Made by a program: the position numbers and the translations under genes. Shown piece by piece: positions 42,277-49,606 of a stretch of 64,000 bases of DNA; position 1 is the first letter of the stretch; every line of letters starts with the position of its first letter. Source of the stretch: Euzebya pacifica. GTDB lineage: Bacteria > Actinomycetota > Nitriliruptoria > Euzebyales > Euzebyaceae. The notes under the pieces are model-generated. The model ran no database searches, was not told the origin of the DNA, and worked only from the letters and a program-made list of their open reading frames with translations. The stretch is from contig NZ_CP031165.1 in assembly GCF_003344865.1 (NCBI RefSeq), forward strand, positions 2,795,910 through 2,859,909, read 5' to 3'.

Positions 42277-42815
42277 GGGTGGTGGCGATCGCACTGGTGG
42301 CCCTGCTGGCTGGCTGCAGCACGGGCGAGGGAGATGTGGGCACCCCCACGGCCACGGCCCGCTGCGCCGAACCGGAGCTGCCACCGATCCAGTTCGGCAG
42401 CCACCTCCTGGGCGACACCGAACCTCCCGTCCCCTACAGCTCATCCCCCCCGACGTCGGGCTGGCACTCCTCTGGTGCCATCCCCATAGGGGTGGGAGAG
42501 CTGAGCGGTCCACAGCAGGTCAGCGTCCTCGAGAGCGGCGCCGTCGTCATCACGCACGGACGCCTTGCGGCCACTGAGTCGACCGACCTCGCCGCCCTGG
42601 CCAACGGTCGCTTCGACGGCCGGATCGCCGTCACGCCCTACGAGCGGTTGACCGACGGGGAGGTGGTCCTTGCTGGTTGGGGGGTGCTGCAGCGGTGCGA
42701 CGGTGTGGACGTCGGGGCCGTCGAGACCTTCGTCGCCGCGTACGCCGCAGAGGCCCCCACCGTTCCCGGCCTGGACGACGTGCCGCGCACCGAGGGTGTT
42801 GGGGATGCGCCGTGA
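42273..42815 (+). CDS. DUF3105-like lipoprotein
   Basis: 180 residues with lipobox LLAGC. The core shows PYSSSPPTSGWHSSGAIPIG followed by VLESGAVVITHG, the DUF3105 pattern in which HNLEHG is replaced by VLESG. It is thus a divergent relative of the protein at 33635-34267. Cys in ARCAEPE and LQRCDG could pair. It is coupled by ATGA overlap to the thioredoxin-like lipoprotein. The role is unknown. Confidence 0.68.
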   Translation: MRVVAIALVALLAGCSTGEGDVGTPTATARCAEPELPPIQFGSHLLGDTEPPVPYSSSPPTSGWHSSGAIPIGVGELSGPQQVSVLESGAVVITHGRLAATESTDLAALANGRFDGRIAVTPYERLTDGEVVLAGWGVLQRCDGVDVGAVETFVAAYAAEAPTVPGLDDVPRTEGVGDAP

Positions 42816-42922
42816 CCGACTGGTCCTGGACGGACGCTCCCGGCCATCCCGCCGGAGGGATCGGGGATGCGTCGACGGAGGAGGTATCGACGGACGATGA
42901 GGGTGCTGCTGGAGATGGCTGA
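42812..42922 (+). CDS. Possible small coupled ORF (36 residues)
   Basis: A GTG at 42812 overlaps the preceding stop (GTGA) and opens a 36-codon frame rich in Asp, Glu, Gly and Thr, ending inside the start region of the M23 gene. The coupling geometry matches the rest of the operon. The peptide has no membrane segment or motif. It may be a real leader-type protein or chance; it could also aid re-initiation at 42897. Confidence 0.25.
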   Translation: MTDWSWTDAPGHPAGGIGDASTEEVSTDDEGAAGDG

Positions 42923-44054
42923 TCCGTGGCGTCATGGCCCCGCGTCAGCGTTTCTGAGAGGTACAGCGGCGATCGTGGTCGCAGTCGTCGTAGCTGGTCC
43001 CGTGGGCGCATCGACGGTGGACCCGGCGACGTCGACAGCTGACCTGAGACAGGCCGAGGCTCGTCTGCAGCGGGTTGAGGCCCTGCTCGATCAGCGGGCC
43101 AGCGACTACGAACGAGCCCAGCAGCACGTCGCAACGCTCCAGCCGGAGACAGAGATAGCAGAGAGCCGGGTGACGGACGCCGAGGCGGCCCTCTCGCAAG
43201 CGGAGTCGGCGGCACGGACCGCGATCAGGGACCGGTATATGCACCCGACCGCCGCGGGGACGTGGGCGCTGCGGGTGCTCACCCGATCGGCGTCCGTCAG
43301 CGCGGTACTGCACCAGGTCGCGCTGCGACGACAGCTACCGCGCAGCCGCATTGACACGGCGCAGCAGGTCGCCCGCGCGTCGTCCATCGTCAGCGACCAG
43401 CAACGCCAGCACGCCACCATCTTGAGTGGTGCCGCCCGGGCCGCCGAAGACCTCCAGGCCGAGCGTGCACGGTTGGATGCCGCACTCCTCGTGGCTACCG
43501 AAGAGGTCATCGGCGCCCGCGCCGAGCTGGAGGAGATCCGCCGCGTGGCTGCCGAGCTGGCGGCCGTCCGTGCGGCGCTGGCGGCAGCGGATCAGGCAGC
43601 TGAGCAGCAACTCATCGGTCGCCAGGCGGTGGTGGCCGGGGGACAGGAGGCCTGGCCCCCGGTCATGGCGTGCCCCCTCGGACTGCCGAACGGCTTCTCG
43701 TCATCGTGGGGCGCGCCACGATCCGGCGGTCGCAGCCACGAAGGGGTGGACATGTTCGCGGCCCGGGGGACCCCCGTGGTGGCGGCCGGCGCCGGCACCG
43801 TCCGCGTCGGACGCAACGGCTTGGGTGGATTGACGGTCAACCTGCATGACGTGGCGGGCAACCGGTACTACTACGCCCACCTCGACAGCGTCGGCGTGCT
43901 GGACGGGCAAGCGGTCGAGGCAGGTCAGATCCTCGGTGGGGCAGGTACGTCCGGCAACGCCGCAGGTACGCCGCCGCATCTCCACTGGCAGGTCCACCCC
44001 GGTGGCGGCGGACCGGTCGATCCCTTCCCGCTCGCCAACGCGCTCTGCCGGTGA
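42897..44054 (+). CDS. M23 metallopeptidase with coiled coil (EnvC/NlpD-like)
   Basis: 385 residues from the ATG at 42897; GGAGGAGG lies 12 bases upstream, and an ATG at 42867 also has a good site, so the start is uncertain. A signal anchor (TAAIVVAVVVAGPVGAS) precedes a long coiled coil (about 45-245, AEARLQRVEALLDQRASDYE onward). The C-terminal M23 domain has HEGVD, YYAHLD and HLHW, the full zinc set. Such proteins hydrolyse peptidoglycan or activate amidases. It closes the forward operon. Confidence 0.87.
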   Translation: MRVLLEMADPWRHGPASAFLRGTAAIVVAVVVAGPVGASTVDPATSTADLRQAEARLQRVEALLDQRASDYERAQQHVATLQPETEIAESRVTDAEAALSQAESAARTAIRDRYMHPTAAGTWALRVLTRSASVSAVLHQVALRRQLPRSRIDTAQQVARASSIVSDQQRQHATILSGAARAAEDLQAERARLDAALLVATEEVIGARAELEEIRRVAAELAAVRAALAAADQAAEQQLIGRQAVVAGGQEAWPPVMACPLGLPNGFSSSWGAPRSGGRSHEGVDMFAARGTPVVAAGAGTVRVGRNGLGGLTVNLHDVAGNRYYYAHLDSVGVLDGQAVEAGQILGGAGTSGNAAGTPPHLHWQVHPGGGGPVDPFPLANALCR

Positions 44055-44267
44055 CGGGCAGGACGGTCGTGCCGGCGTCACGACTGGATGGTAGGCAGTG
44101 ATCGGCCCCCAGGTTGTCCTGCGGACCAGATCAGATCTCCAGGCCCGTCAGGCACTGACCGAACCGGTCGAGCGGCGGTGGTTGCCCACGCCTGACACGG
44201 GCAGCGGCGACACCCCCGTGGTCGTGATCGACACCGCTCTCCCGGTGCTCGTGTGGACTGCCGACGA

Positions 44268-45044
44268 TCAGATCGGGGGCCAGCCAAACCGGCTGAACAG
44301 GCTGGTGAGGGGAGCGAAGAAGCGAAGCCACTGATTCGTGAGGAGCAGGATGCCCATGGTCACCATGACGGCGGCGCCGGCCAACTCCACCGCTCTGGCG
44401 TGTCGACGGAGCCAGGTAACGATGGGGTCGAGCTGTGAGGCTGCGACGGCGAGACCGATGAAGGGCAGCCCCAACCCGGCCGAGTAGACGGCCAGCAGCG
44501 CCGCCCCTTGCCCGACGGAGCCGTTGCTGGCGGCCAGGGTGAGGATGCCGGCCAGCACCGGGCCAATGCACGGCACCCATCCGATCGCGAAGGCCATCCC
44601 CAAGGGAACCGCTCCGGCAGGGCCGGGCCGGACCCGCGACAGGTCGAACCGGTACTCCCGCATGAGCACCGGCACGCGCACCACACCGGCCAGCACCAGC
44701 CCCATGACGATGATGACGACACCGCCCACCTGCGAGAGCACGATGCGGTTGGTGAGCAGCACGGTGCTCATCGCCGACGCGCCTGCGCCGAGGGCGGTGA
44801 AGACCACACCGAAACCGGTGACGAACAGCAGGGCGCTGGACAGCGCACGGGTCCGAGCTGTCCGTCGTTGCACCACCGTGACGGTCGAGACCGGGGTGGC
44901 GGCCCGTCCTGAACGATCCGGGGCGTCCTGGCCGGTGCTGCTGATGTAGGCCACGTAGCCCGGCATCAATGGCAGGCAGCATGGCGACGTGAAGGACAGC
45001 ACCCCGGCCGCGAACGCAAGTCCGGCCATCGCCATCAGCTCCAT
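44268..45044 (-). CDS. CcdA/DsbD-type thiol-disulfide transporter
   Basis: 258 residues; GGAAGGA lies 8 bases before the ATG at 45044. Six spans. The paired redox cysteines sit in TSPCCLPLMPGY and GWVPCIGPVLAG, the hallmark of CcdA. The protein moves electrons from cytosolic thioredoxin to exported thiol proteins, which keeps apocytochrome c and copper proteins reduced. It is downstream of BlaI and the M56 peptidase on the same strand, and likely feeds the exported CxxC proteins encoded nearby and CcmG/CcmH at 56-58 kb. Confidence 0.9.
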   Translation of the reverse strand: MELMAMAGLAFAAGVLSFTSPCCLPLMPGYVAYISSTGQDAPDRSGRAATPVSTVTVVQRRTARTRALSSALLFVTGFGVVFTALGAGASAMSTVLLTNRIVLSQVGGVVIIVMGLVLAGVVRVPVLMREYRFDLSRVRPGPAGAVPLGMAFAIGWVPCIGPVLAGILTLAASNGSVGQGAALLAVYSAGLGLPFIGLAVAASQLDPIVTWLRRHARAVELAGAAVMVTMGILLLTNQWLRFFAPLTSLFSRFGWPPI

Positions 45045-45119
45045 GTCGGGTCCTTCCGCCGTCGTCCACCAAGGTCCCTTGGCTGCTACGTCCAGTAGTA
45101 GCACATCGGGCTGCCGGAT

Positions 45120-46076
45120 CTACAGCGGGCAGAAGCTCGGTGTCAACAGGAGGGGGACGGCACCTGCGGTGTCCACGGCCCCCAGGACCAGCGTCCCGGC
45201 CATGGTCGCCGTGGACGCGCCCAGGATGGCGTGGTCGCGCCATGATGCGGTGGGGCTGGGGGCGATCAGACGCTGCACCCGCCAGACCGCGTCACCGGAT
45301 GCACCCAATCCATGTCCGGGCCTGGCCGCGAGTGCGACCTGACCCAGGGTCACGCCGACGAGTCGGGGATCGTGGCGTCGCACCGCGGCATCATCGGCCA
45401 GCGCCTCGAGGTGCCGCCTGACGCAGTCGCCGGCGTGGCGGACGAACGGCAGCGGGGCAAGCCCTGCGACCAGGAGTCGTGTGGCGGCGTCCACCACGCC
45501 GTGCCGACCGCGCTGGTGGGACTGCTCGTGCGCCAGGACGACGCTGCGCTCGGTGGGGTCCGCATCAGCCCAGAACGCGGCATCGACCGCCACCACGGGG
45601 TTGAGCAGTCCCACGGTGACCGCCGGTGTCCCCAGATCGTCGACGAGGACGGCCAACCGGCGTGGCCGACGGGCGGCCCCGGCAGCAGGGGGTTCCACGT
45701 CCGGCGTCACCGCCGGGGCCTTGCGGACACGCCGGAGGAGCCGGCGCGAGCCGATGACATCGTTCGCAACGCACCACAGGCCCCGACCAGGCAGCAGCAC
45801 GACCCATGCGAGCAGCAGCGACGACTGCCACCACCCGAGTCCTCCGGTCAGCAGGTCGCGCAGCACCGTGCCACAGGCGGCCACCAGGGTGCCCGCCGGG
45901 CCGGCTGCGTCGGTGATGACCTCTACGACCAGTCCCAGCGAGCCGACCCACACGGCGGCGGTCGAGAGCAGCAGCATCGAGACGGCGGCGCGGGGAGCGC
46001 GTGCCTCGAGGTCACGGCAGGGCCGCCAGGCCAGCATTCCGAGGCCCATGGCCGTGAGCATGGCCGCGTGGATCAT
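45120..46076 (-). CDS. M56 (BlaR1/MecR1-like) membrane zinc peptidase
   Basis: 318 residues. Three to four spans and a cytosolic zinc-peptidase site HEQSH in VVLAHEQSHQRGRH, with LEALADDAAVRRH supplying the third ligand. There is no C-terminal penicillin-binding sensor, so it is the short form common in actinobacteria. It overlaps the end of the blaI-type gene by 4 bases. In known pairs, the peptidase cleaves or inactivates the repressor after a signal. The signal here is unknown; metal or redox stress is suggested by context. Confidence 0.85.
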   Translation of the reverse strand: MIHAAMLTAMGLGMLAWRPCRDLEARAPRAAVSMLLLSTAAVWVGSLGLVVEVITDAAGPAGTLVAACGTVLRDLLTGGLGWWQSSLLLAWVVLLPGRGLWCVANDVIGSRRLLRRVRKAPAVTPDVEPPAAGAARRPRRLAVLVDDLGTPAVTVGLLNPVVAVDAAFWADADPTERSVVLAHEQSHQRGRHGVVDAATRLLVAGLAPLPFVRHAGDCVRRHLEALADDAAVRRHDPRLVGVTLGQVALAARPGHGLGASGDAVWRVQRLIAPSPTASWRDHAILGASTATMAGTLVLGAVDTAGAVPLLLTPSFCPL

Positions 46077-46465
46077 GCCGAGCCCTTGCCCTGCTGTTCC
46101 GCGGCGCCGCCGAGAAGTCGGCGTAGCGCTGTAGCCTCGTCCGGATCGAGATCCGCGACGAAGTGCAGCAGGGCCGCGGTCCGGTTGCCCGCGACCGACA
46201 GCGCATCGGCCATCGTGGCCGCCGCGTGGGCCTCACGCGTCGACGACGGCTTGTAGGTCCATGCCCGCCCAGCCCGACGCCGCCGGAGCAGCCCCTTGTC
46301 GTGCAGTCGGTTCATCACGGTCATCACCGTGGTGTAGGCGAGATCGTCCTCGAGCCGGGACATCACGTCACGAACCTGCAGGTACTGACCCGCGTCGTCC
46401 CAGGCGACCCGCATGATCTTGGCCTCGAGCGAACCGAGTTCCGGGGAGTCTGTGCCTGCAGCCAT
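46073..46465 (-). CDS. BlaI/MecI/CopY-family transcriptional repressor
   Basis: 130 residues. A winged-helix N-terminus (LGSLEAKIMRVAWDD, VRDVMSRL, AYTTVMTVMNRLHDKGLLRR) and a C-terminal dimerisation half (LHFVADLDPDEATALRRLL) match the family. It is the first gene of the reverse operon with M56 and CcdA, and it faces the propeller-like lipoprotein gene. Relatives bind TACA/TGTA palindromes; a candidate lies at 46518-46556. Confidence 0.9.
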   Translation of the reverse strand: MAAGTDSPELGSLEAKIMRVAWDDAGQYLQVRDVMSRLEDDLAYTTVMTVMNRLHDKGLLRRRRAGRAWTYKPSSTREAHAAATMADALSVAGNRTAALLHFVADLDPDEATALRRLLGGAAEQQGKGSA

Positions 46466-46517
46466 GGTACGGGATCCTCTCCTACGGGTGGTCCGACGGT
46501 GGTCGTGGGTTTCCCAG

Positions 46518-46556
46518 ACTACAGTGTCGGTGTGAACCCTATGACCTGTAGTACAG
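46518..46556. promoter_or_regulatory. Candidate BlaI-type operator between divergent operons
   Basis: ACTACAG (46518-46524) and CTGTAGT (46546-46552) are perfect inverted repeats. The right arm continues into TGTAGTACAG, itself nearly palindromic. TACA/TGTA half-sites are the known recognition elements of the BlaI/MecI/CopY family. The position, between the repressor gene and the divergent lipoprotein gene, fits autoregulation and shared control. Confidence 0.55.
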
Positions 46557-46582
46557 ACATCGCTGACCGTCGAGGCCATGCG

Positions 46583-47428
46583 ATGCGCCGCAGCGTGATC
46601 GGCCTCCTGCTCGGCGCGTCGGTCCTGGCCGGCTGCAGCGATCCTGCCGCCGAGTCCGCCATGCCTGCAGGTGATCACGTCCACGCCCTGCAGGAGGTGG
46701 CCGACAGTGACCTGCTGCTGGGACTGCACGGCGCGCTGTACCGCAGCGAGGACCAGGGGGCCTCATGGGACCTGGCTGGCCTGGAGGGGCAGGACGCGAT
46801 GTCGCTGGGGGCGCAGGATCCTGACGGACTGCTGTTCGTGGCCGGTCACGATGTGCTGCAGCGCAGCCGTGATGGCGGTGCCACGTTCGAGCCGCTCGCG
46901 CCGGCGGACCTGCCGTCGCTGGACATCCACGCGTTCGCGCAGTCCGCCAGCGATCCGGACACGGTGTATGCGTTCGTGGTCGGCTTCGGCGTGTTCGTCA
47001 GCACCGACGCGGGTGAGACGTGGGAGGCCCGGGCCGGGGCCGGCCAGACGGTCGGCGCGGACACCTTCGCGCTGCTGGTCGACCCCGAGGACCCCGACGT
47101 GATCCTGGCCGGCGGCGGGCAGAGCGGGCTGGCGCGATCCGCCGATGGCGCCCGGACCTTCACCGTGGTGGATGAGGCGGGTGTGGGCTCGTTGACCGCC
47201 GACCCGGATGACCCCGATCGGGTGGTCGCCCTGACCAGCGTGGGGGTGCAGGAGAGCGTGGACGGCGGGCAGACGTGGTCCGTGGTGGGCCCGCCTGACG
47301 TCGCTGGACAGCCGGTGGCGATCGCCGCTGGCGCCCAGGACCGGCTCTGGCTGGTCACCGAGGAGCCCCGGCAGCTGCACGTGAGCACCGACGGCGGGTC
47401 GACGTGGCAGACCGCACCGCCGGCCTGA
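46583..47428 (+). CDS. Lipoprotein with BNR/sialidase-like beta-propeller repeats
   Basis: 281 residues from the ATG at 46583 (GAGG about 9 bases upstream), lipobox VLAGC. At least five repeats of the Asp-box type occur: YRSEDQGASWDLAG, QRSRDGGATFEPL, VSTDAGETWEAR, ARSADGARTFTVV, QESVDGGQTWSVV and HVSTDGGSTWQT. These build a six-bladed propeller as in sialidase or sortilin-like proteins. No sialidase catalytic Arg triad is evident, so a binding role is more likely. It is first in a three-gene operon opposite blaI. Confidence 0.8.
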   Translation: MRRSVIGLLLGASVLAGCSDPAAESAMPAGDHVHALQEVADSDLLLGLHGALYRSEDQGASWDLAGLEGQDAMSLGAQDPDGLLFVAGHDVLQRSRDGGATFEPLAPADLPSLDIHAFAQSASDPDTVYAFVVGFGVFVSTDAGETWEARAGAGQTVGADTFALLVDPEDPDVILAGGGQSGLARSADGARTFTVVDEAGVGSLTADPDDPDRVVALTSVGVQESVDGGQTWSVVGPPDVAGQPVAIAAGAQDRLWLVTEEPRQLHVSTDGGSTWQTAPPA

Positions 47429-47871
47429 CCGGCGACGCCCCGCCTGTCCGCAGCGCAACCAAGGCAGCGGTGTCCGTCGTCGTCGTGCTGGCCATCACCG
47501 TCGCCGGCGTGGTGGTCTACCTGACCTCGTCGGCACATGGGCTGCACGACCCGGTCCACGCCCTGCAGCAGTTCGACCTGTTCTACCTCGACCAGCCCGC
47601 GCCGCTGGCCGAACAGCTCGAGCTGCAGCCCGGCCGGCCCGCCCTGGTCGTGGTGTGTGAGGACTGCCAGGCACCGGACGTGGACGCGCACGTCCGCGTC
47701 ACCGACGACCCCGACGTCGCACGGCGCTACGGCCTGCTCACCGCGGAGGGCCGGATCGGTCCTGGCTACGCGGTCGTGGATGCCATGGGCACGTTGCGGT
47801 ACCGGACCTTCGACCCCGCACCCGCCGCCCACACTGAGGAGATCGCCGTGCTGTTGGACGCCGCCCGGTGA
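47404..47871 (+). CDS. Membrane-anchored thioredoxin-like protein with CEDC motif
   Basis: 155 residues from a GTG at 47404, overlapping the preceding gene by 25 bases. One membrane span (AVSVVVVLAITVAGVVVYL) is followed by an exported domain containing LVVVCEDCQAPD, a C-x2-C in the position of a thioredoxin active site, then GYAVVDAMGTLRYRTFDP, typical of the last strands of redoxins. The usual cis-Pro is not obvious. It is probably a thiol-redox partner of CcdA and the cytochrome genes. Confidence 0.68.
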   Translation: MADRTAGLTGDAPPVRSATKAAVSVVVVLAITVAGVVVYLTSSAHGLHDPVHALQQFDLFYLDQPAPLAEQLELQPGRPALVVVCEDCQAPDVDAHVRVTDDPDVARRYGLLTAEGRIGPGYAVVDAMGTLRYRTFDPAPAAHTEEIAVLLDAAR

Positions 47872-48401
47872 GGCACGTCATCACTGCCGTGGTGGTCGTG
47901 GCGGTCGAGGGCTACTTGTACTGGCGCTACCGGGCACTCGGTGCCGAGTTCCACTTCTGGCTGCACGGCCTGTTCGGTGCAGCGATCGGGGTGGCCGCGA
48001 CGACGGGGTGGGCGCTGCTCCGTCGGCGCCGTCCCGCCGCGGTGTGGGGACCGGGCTTGGCCGGGCACGTCTACTCCGCCTTCCCCGACGCCCTCTTCCT
48101 GTCCGCAGGGATCCTCCACGCCCTGTGGATGGACGCCTTCGCCTTCCACATCGCCCTGCACCTGATCCCCGCACCGCTTGTCACGATGCTCGGCGTGTTC
48201 GCGCTGACCCTGTTGGCCTGGCTGGCGGCGTCGTTGGACCGCCCCCGCATGGCGGTCGCTGCGCTCGTCCTCGCGGTCGGGGTGACGACGGTCGCGCTGC
48301 TGGTCGCACCGGCCATCCCCACCACGATCGAGCAGATCCGCGAAGTGCCGGAGATCGCGCTGCTGTGCCCGCTTCGCGAGGTCGACGTCGCCTCGTGGTG
48401 A
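47868..48401 (+). CDS. Membrane protein of unknown function, His-rich helices
   Basis: 177 residues from a GTG that overlaps the preceding stop (GTGA). Four to five spans, with His residues inside or near helices (FHFWLHGLFG, GHVYSAF, ILHALWMDAFAFHIALHLIP). Multiple intramembrane His could bind metal or heme. I do not recognise the family. Last gene of the operon; converges with the cytochrome c gene 3 bases away. Confidence 0.6.
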   Translation: MRHVITAVVVVAVEGYLYWRYRALGAEFHFWLHGLFGAAIGVAATTGWALLRRRRPAAVWGPGLAGHVYSAFPDALFLSAGILHALWMDAFAFHIALHLIPAPLVTMLGVFALTLLAWLAASLDRPRMAVAALVLAVGVTTVALLVAPAIPTTIEQIREVPEIALLCPLREVDVASW

Positions 48402-48404
48402 AGC

Positions 48405-48830
48405 TCAGCCGTCGTCGGCGCAGACCTGCTGGGTGGTCTGCTGCTGCGATGCCAGCTGGTCGGGCGTCCACCAGGTGGTGATGTAGGCCAGCACCGCCCG
48501 GCGGTCCTCGGCGTCGAGGTCGTCGGCGAAGGCCGGCATCGTCGGGGTGCCCTCGGGAAGACCGGGACGATCGGGCAGGCCCTCGGCGATGATGCCGAGC
48601 AGCTCGCACTCGGCGTGGTGCCACGTGTGGCCCTGCGCGTTGTGTCGGGGTGGGATGTCAGCGATCGCACCGCCCTGCGCCCCGCCGTGGCAGCTCATGC
48701 AGTTGGCCGCATAGATGGCCTCCCCCCGCTCGACCGCCGCGGCCTCCGCGCCGCTGGGCCCGCCGTCCGGGGTGGCGCATCCGGCCAGCACGACGGCGAG
48801 GACGACGAGGGTCATCCCGGCGCGCGTCAC
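48405..48830 (-). CDS. Lipid-anchored class I c-type cytochrome
   Basis: 141 residues from a GTG at 48830 overlapping the previous stop by 4 bases. Lipobox VLAGC anchors it outside the membrane. The heme site is Cys44-x-x-Cys47-His48 (ANCMSCHGG) and Met98 in GTPTMPAF is the likely sixth ligand. His residues in GHTWHHAEC between them are unusual. It would need the Ccm system encoded 3 kb away for heme attachment. Confidence 0.9.
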   Translation of the reverse strand: MTRAGMTLVVLAVVLAGCATPDGGPSGAEAAAVERGEAIYAANCMSCHGGAQGGAIADIPPRHNAQGHTWHHAECELLGIIAEGLPDRPGLPEGTPTMPAFADDLDAEDRRAVLAYITTWWTPDQLASQQQTTQQVCADDG

Positions 48831-49606
48831 GGGCGGCCGACCTCGGCGTGCTCGGCCCACTGGGCGGCGAACGCCTGCTCCCTCGCGACGTGCTGGGCAC
48901 GGGCCCGCTTGATGAACGGGGACCGGGCGACGGAGGTGATGATCAGCCGGTTCAGCCACGACAGCGGCCACCGCAGCGGCCGGACGATGTCGCAGAACAG
49001 CACCACCCGCACGCCGTCGGTGTCGTTCCACGCCCGATGGACGTACGTGTCGTCGAACGTCAGCGACCGGCCCTCCTCCCAATGGCGCACCTCTCCGCCG
49101 ACCTCGATGCCGGCCTGCTCGGCCGGCTCGGGGACGATCAGGGCCAGGTGGTGGCGCAGCACCCCCCGGTAGGGGCCCACGTGGGGCGGCAGGTCCTTGC
49201 CGGGCGCAAGGATGGAGAAGAACGCGGTCGTCATGCCCGGTATGGCACGTAGCACCGCGGCGGTGCGGGGGCTTCGGATGCAGTTGGCGTCGTCCCACAG
49301 GTCGTAGCCGACGAACCAGTAGGTCTTCCAGCGGTCGTCATCGCTCAGCTGGATGTCATCCGGGGCGATGTCCTGGAAGTTGGGCAGGGCGTCGCGGACG
49401 CGCAGGACCTGCTCGGCCTCCTCGCGGATCGCCGGGTAGTGGGACTCCAGCAGGTGGGTCCAGTCGAACTGGTCGCGGTCCAGGAACGGCTCGGTGCCGA
49501 CCAGGGAGAACCGGCCGTACAGCCGGTGGACCAGGTCGGGCACCAGCCGGTTGGCCTGCGCCACCTGCTGGATGAGGGCGATGAGACGGCGGAGCAGGGC
49601 GATCAT
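48827..49606 (-). CDS. Aspartyl/asparaginyl beta-hydroxylase-family dioxygenase
   Basis: 259 residues from the ATG at 49606, overlapping the CopC-CopD stop. The cupin-like core has iron ligands in LPPHVGPYRGVLRHHLALIVP (first His) and FDDTYVHRAWNDTDGVRVVL (second His, with Arg for 2-oxoglutarate). LpxO-type members hydroxylate lipid A chains; others act on peptides. Neither lipid A nor a known substrate is expected in an actinobacterium, so the target is open. Its place between CopC-CopD and a cytochrome is notable. Confidence 0.85.
   Translation of the reverse strand: MIALLRRLIALIQQVAQANRLVPDLVHRLYGRFSLVGTEPFLDRDQFDWTHLLESHYPAIREEAEQVLRVRDALPNFQDIAPDDIQLSDDDRWKTYWFVGYDLWDDANCIRSPRTAAVLRAIPGMTTAFFSILAPGKDLPPHVGPYRGVLRHHLALIVPEPAEQAGIEVGGEVRHWEEGRSLTFDDTYVHRAWNDTDGVRVVLFCDIVRPLRWPLSWLNRLIITSVARSPFIKRARAQHVAREQAFAAQWAEHAEVGRP

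Noticed and set aside
44098-44334. Forward frame of 78 codons (MIGPQVVLRTRSDLQ...) between M23 and ccdA
   Set aside because: It runs 67 bases into the 3' end of ccdA on the other strand, has no motif or good ribosome site, and looks like a chance open frame in GC-rich DNA.
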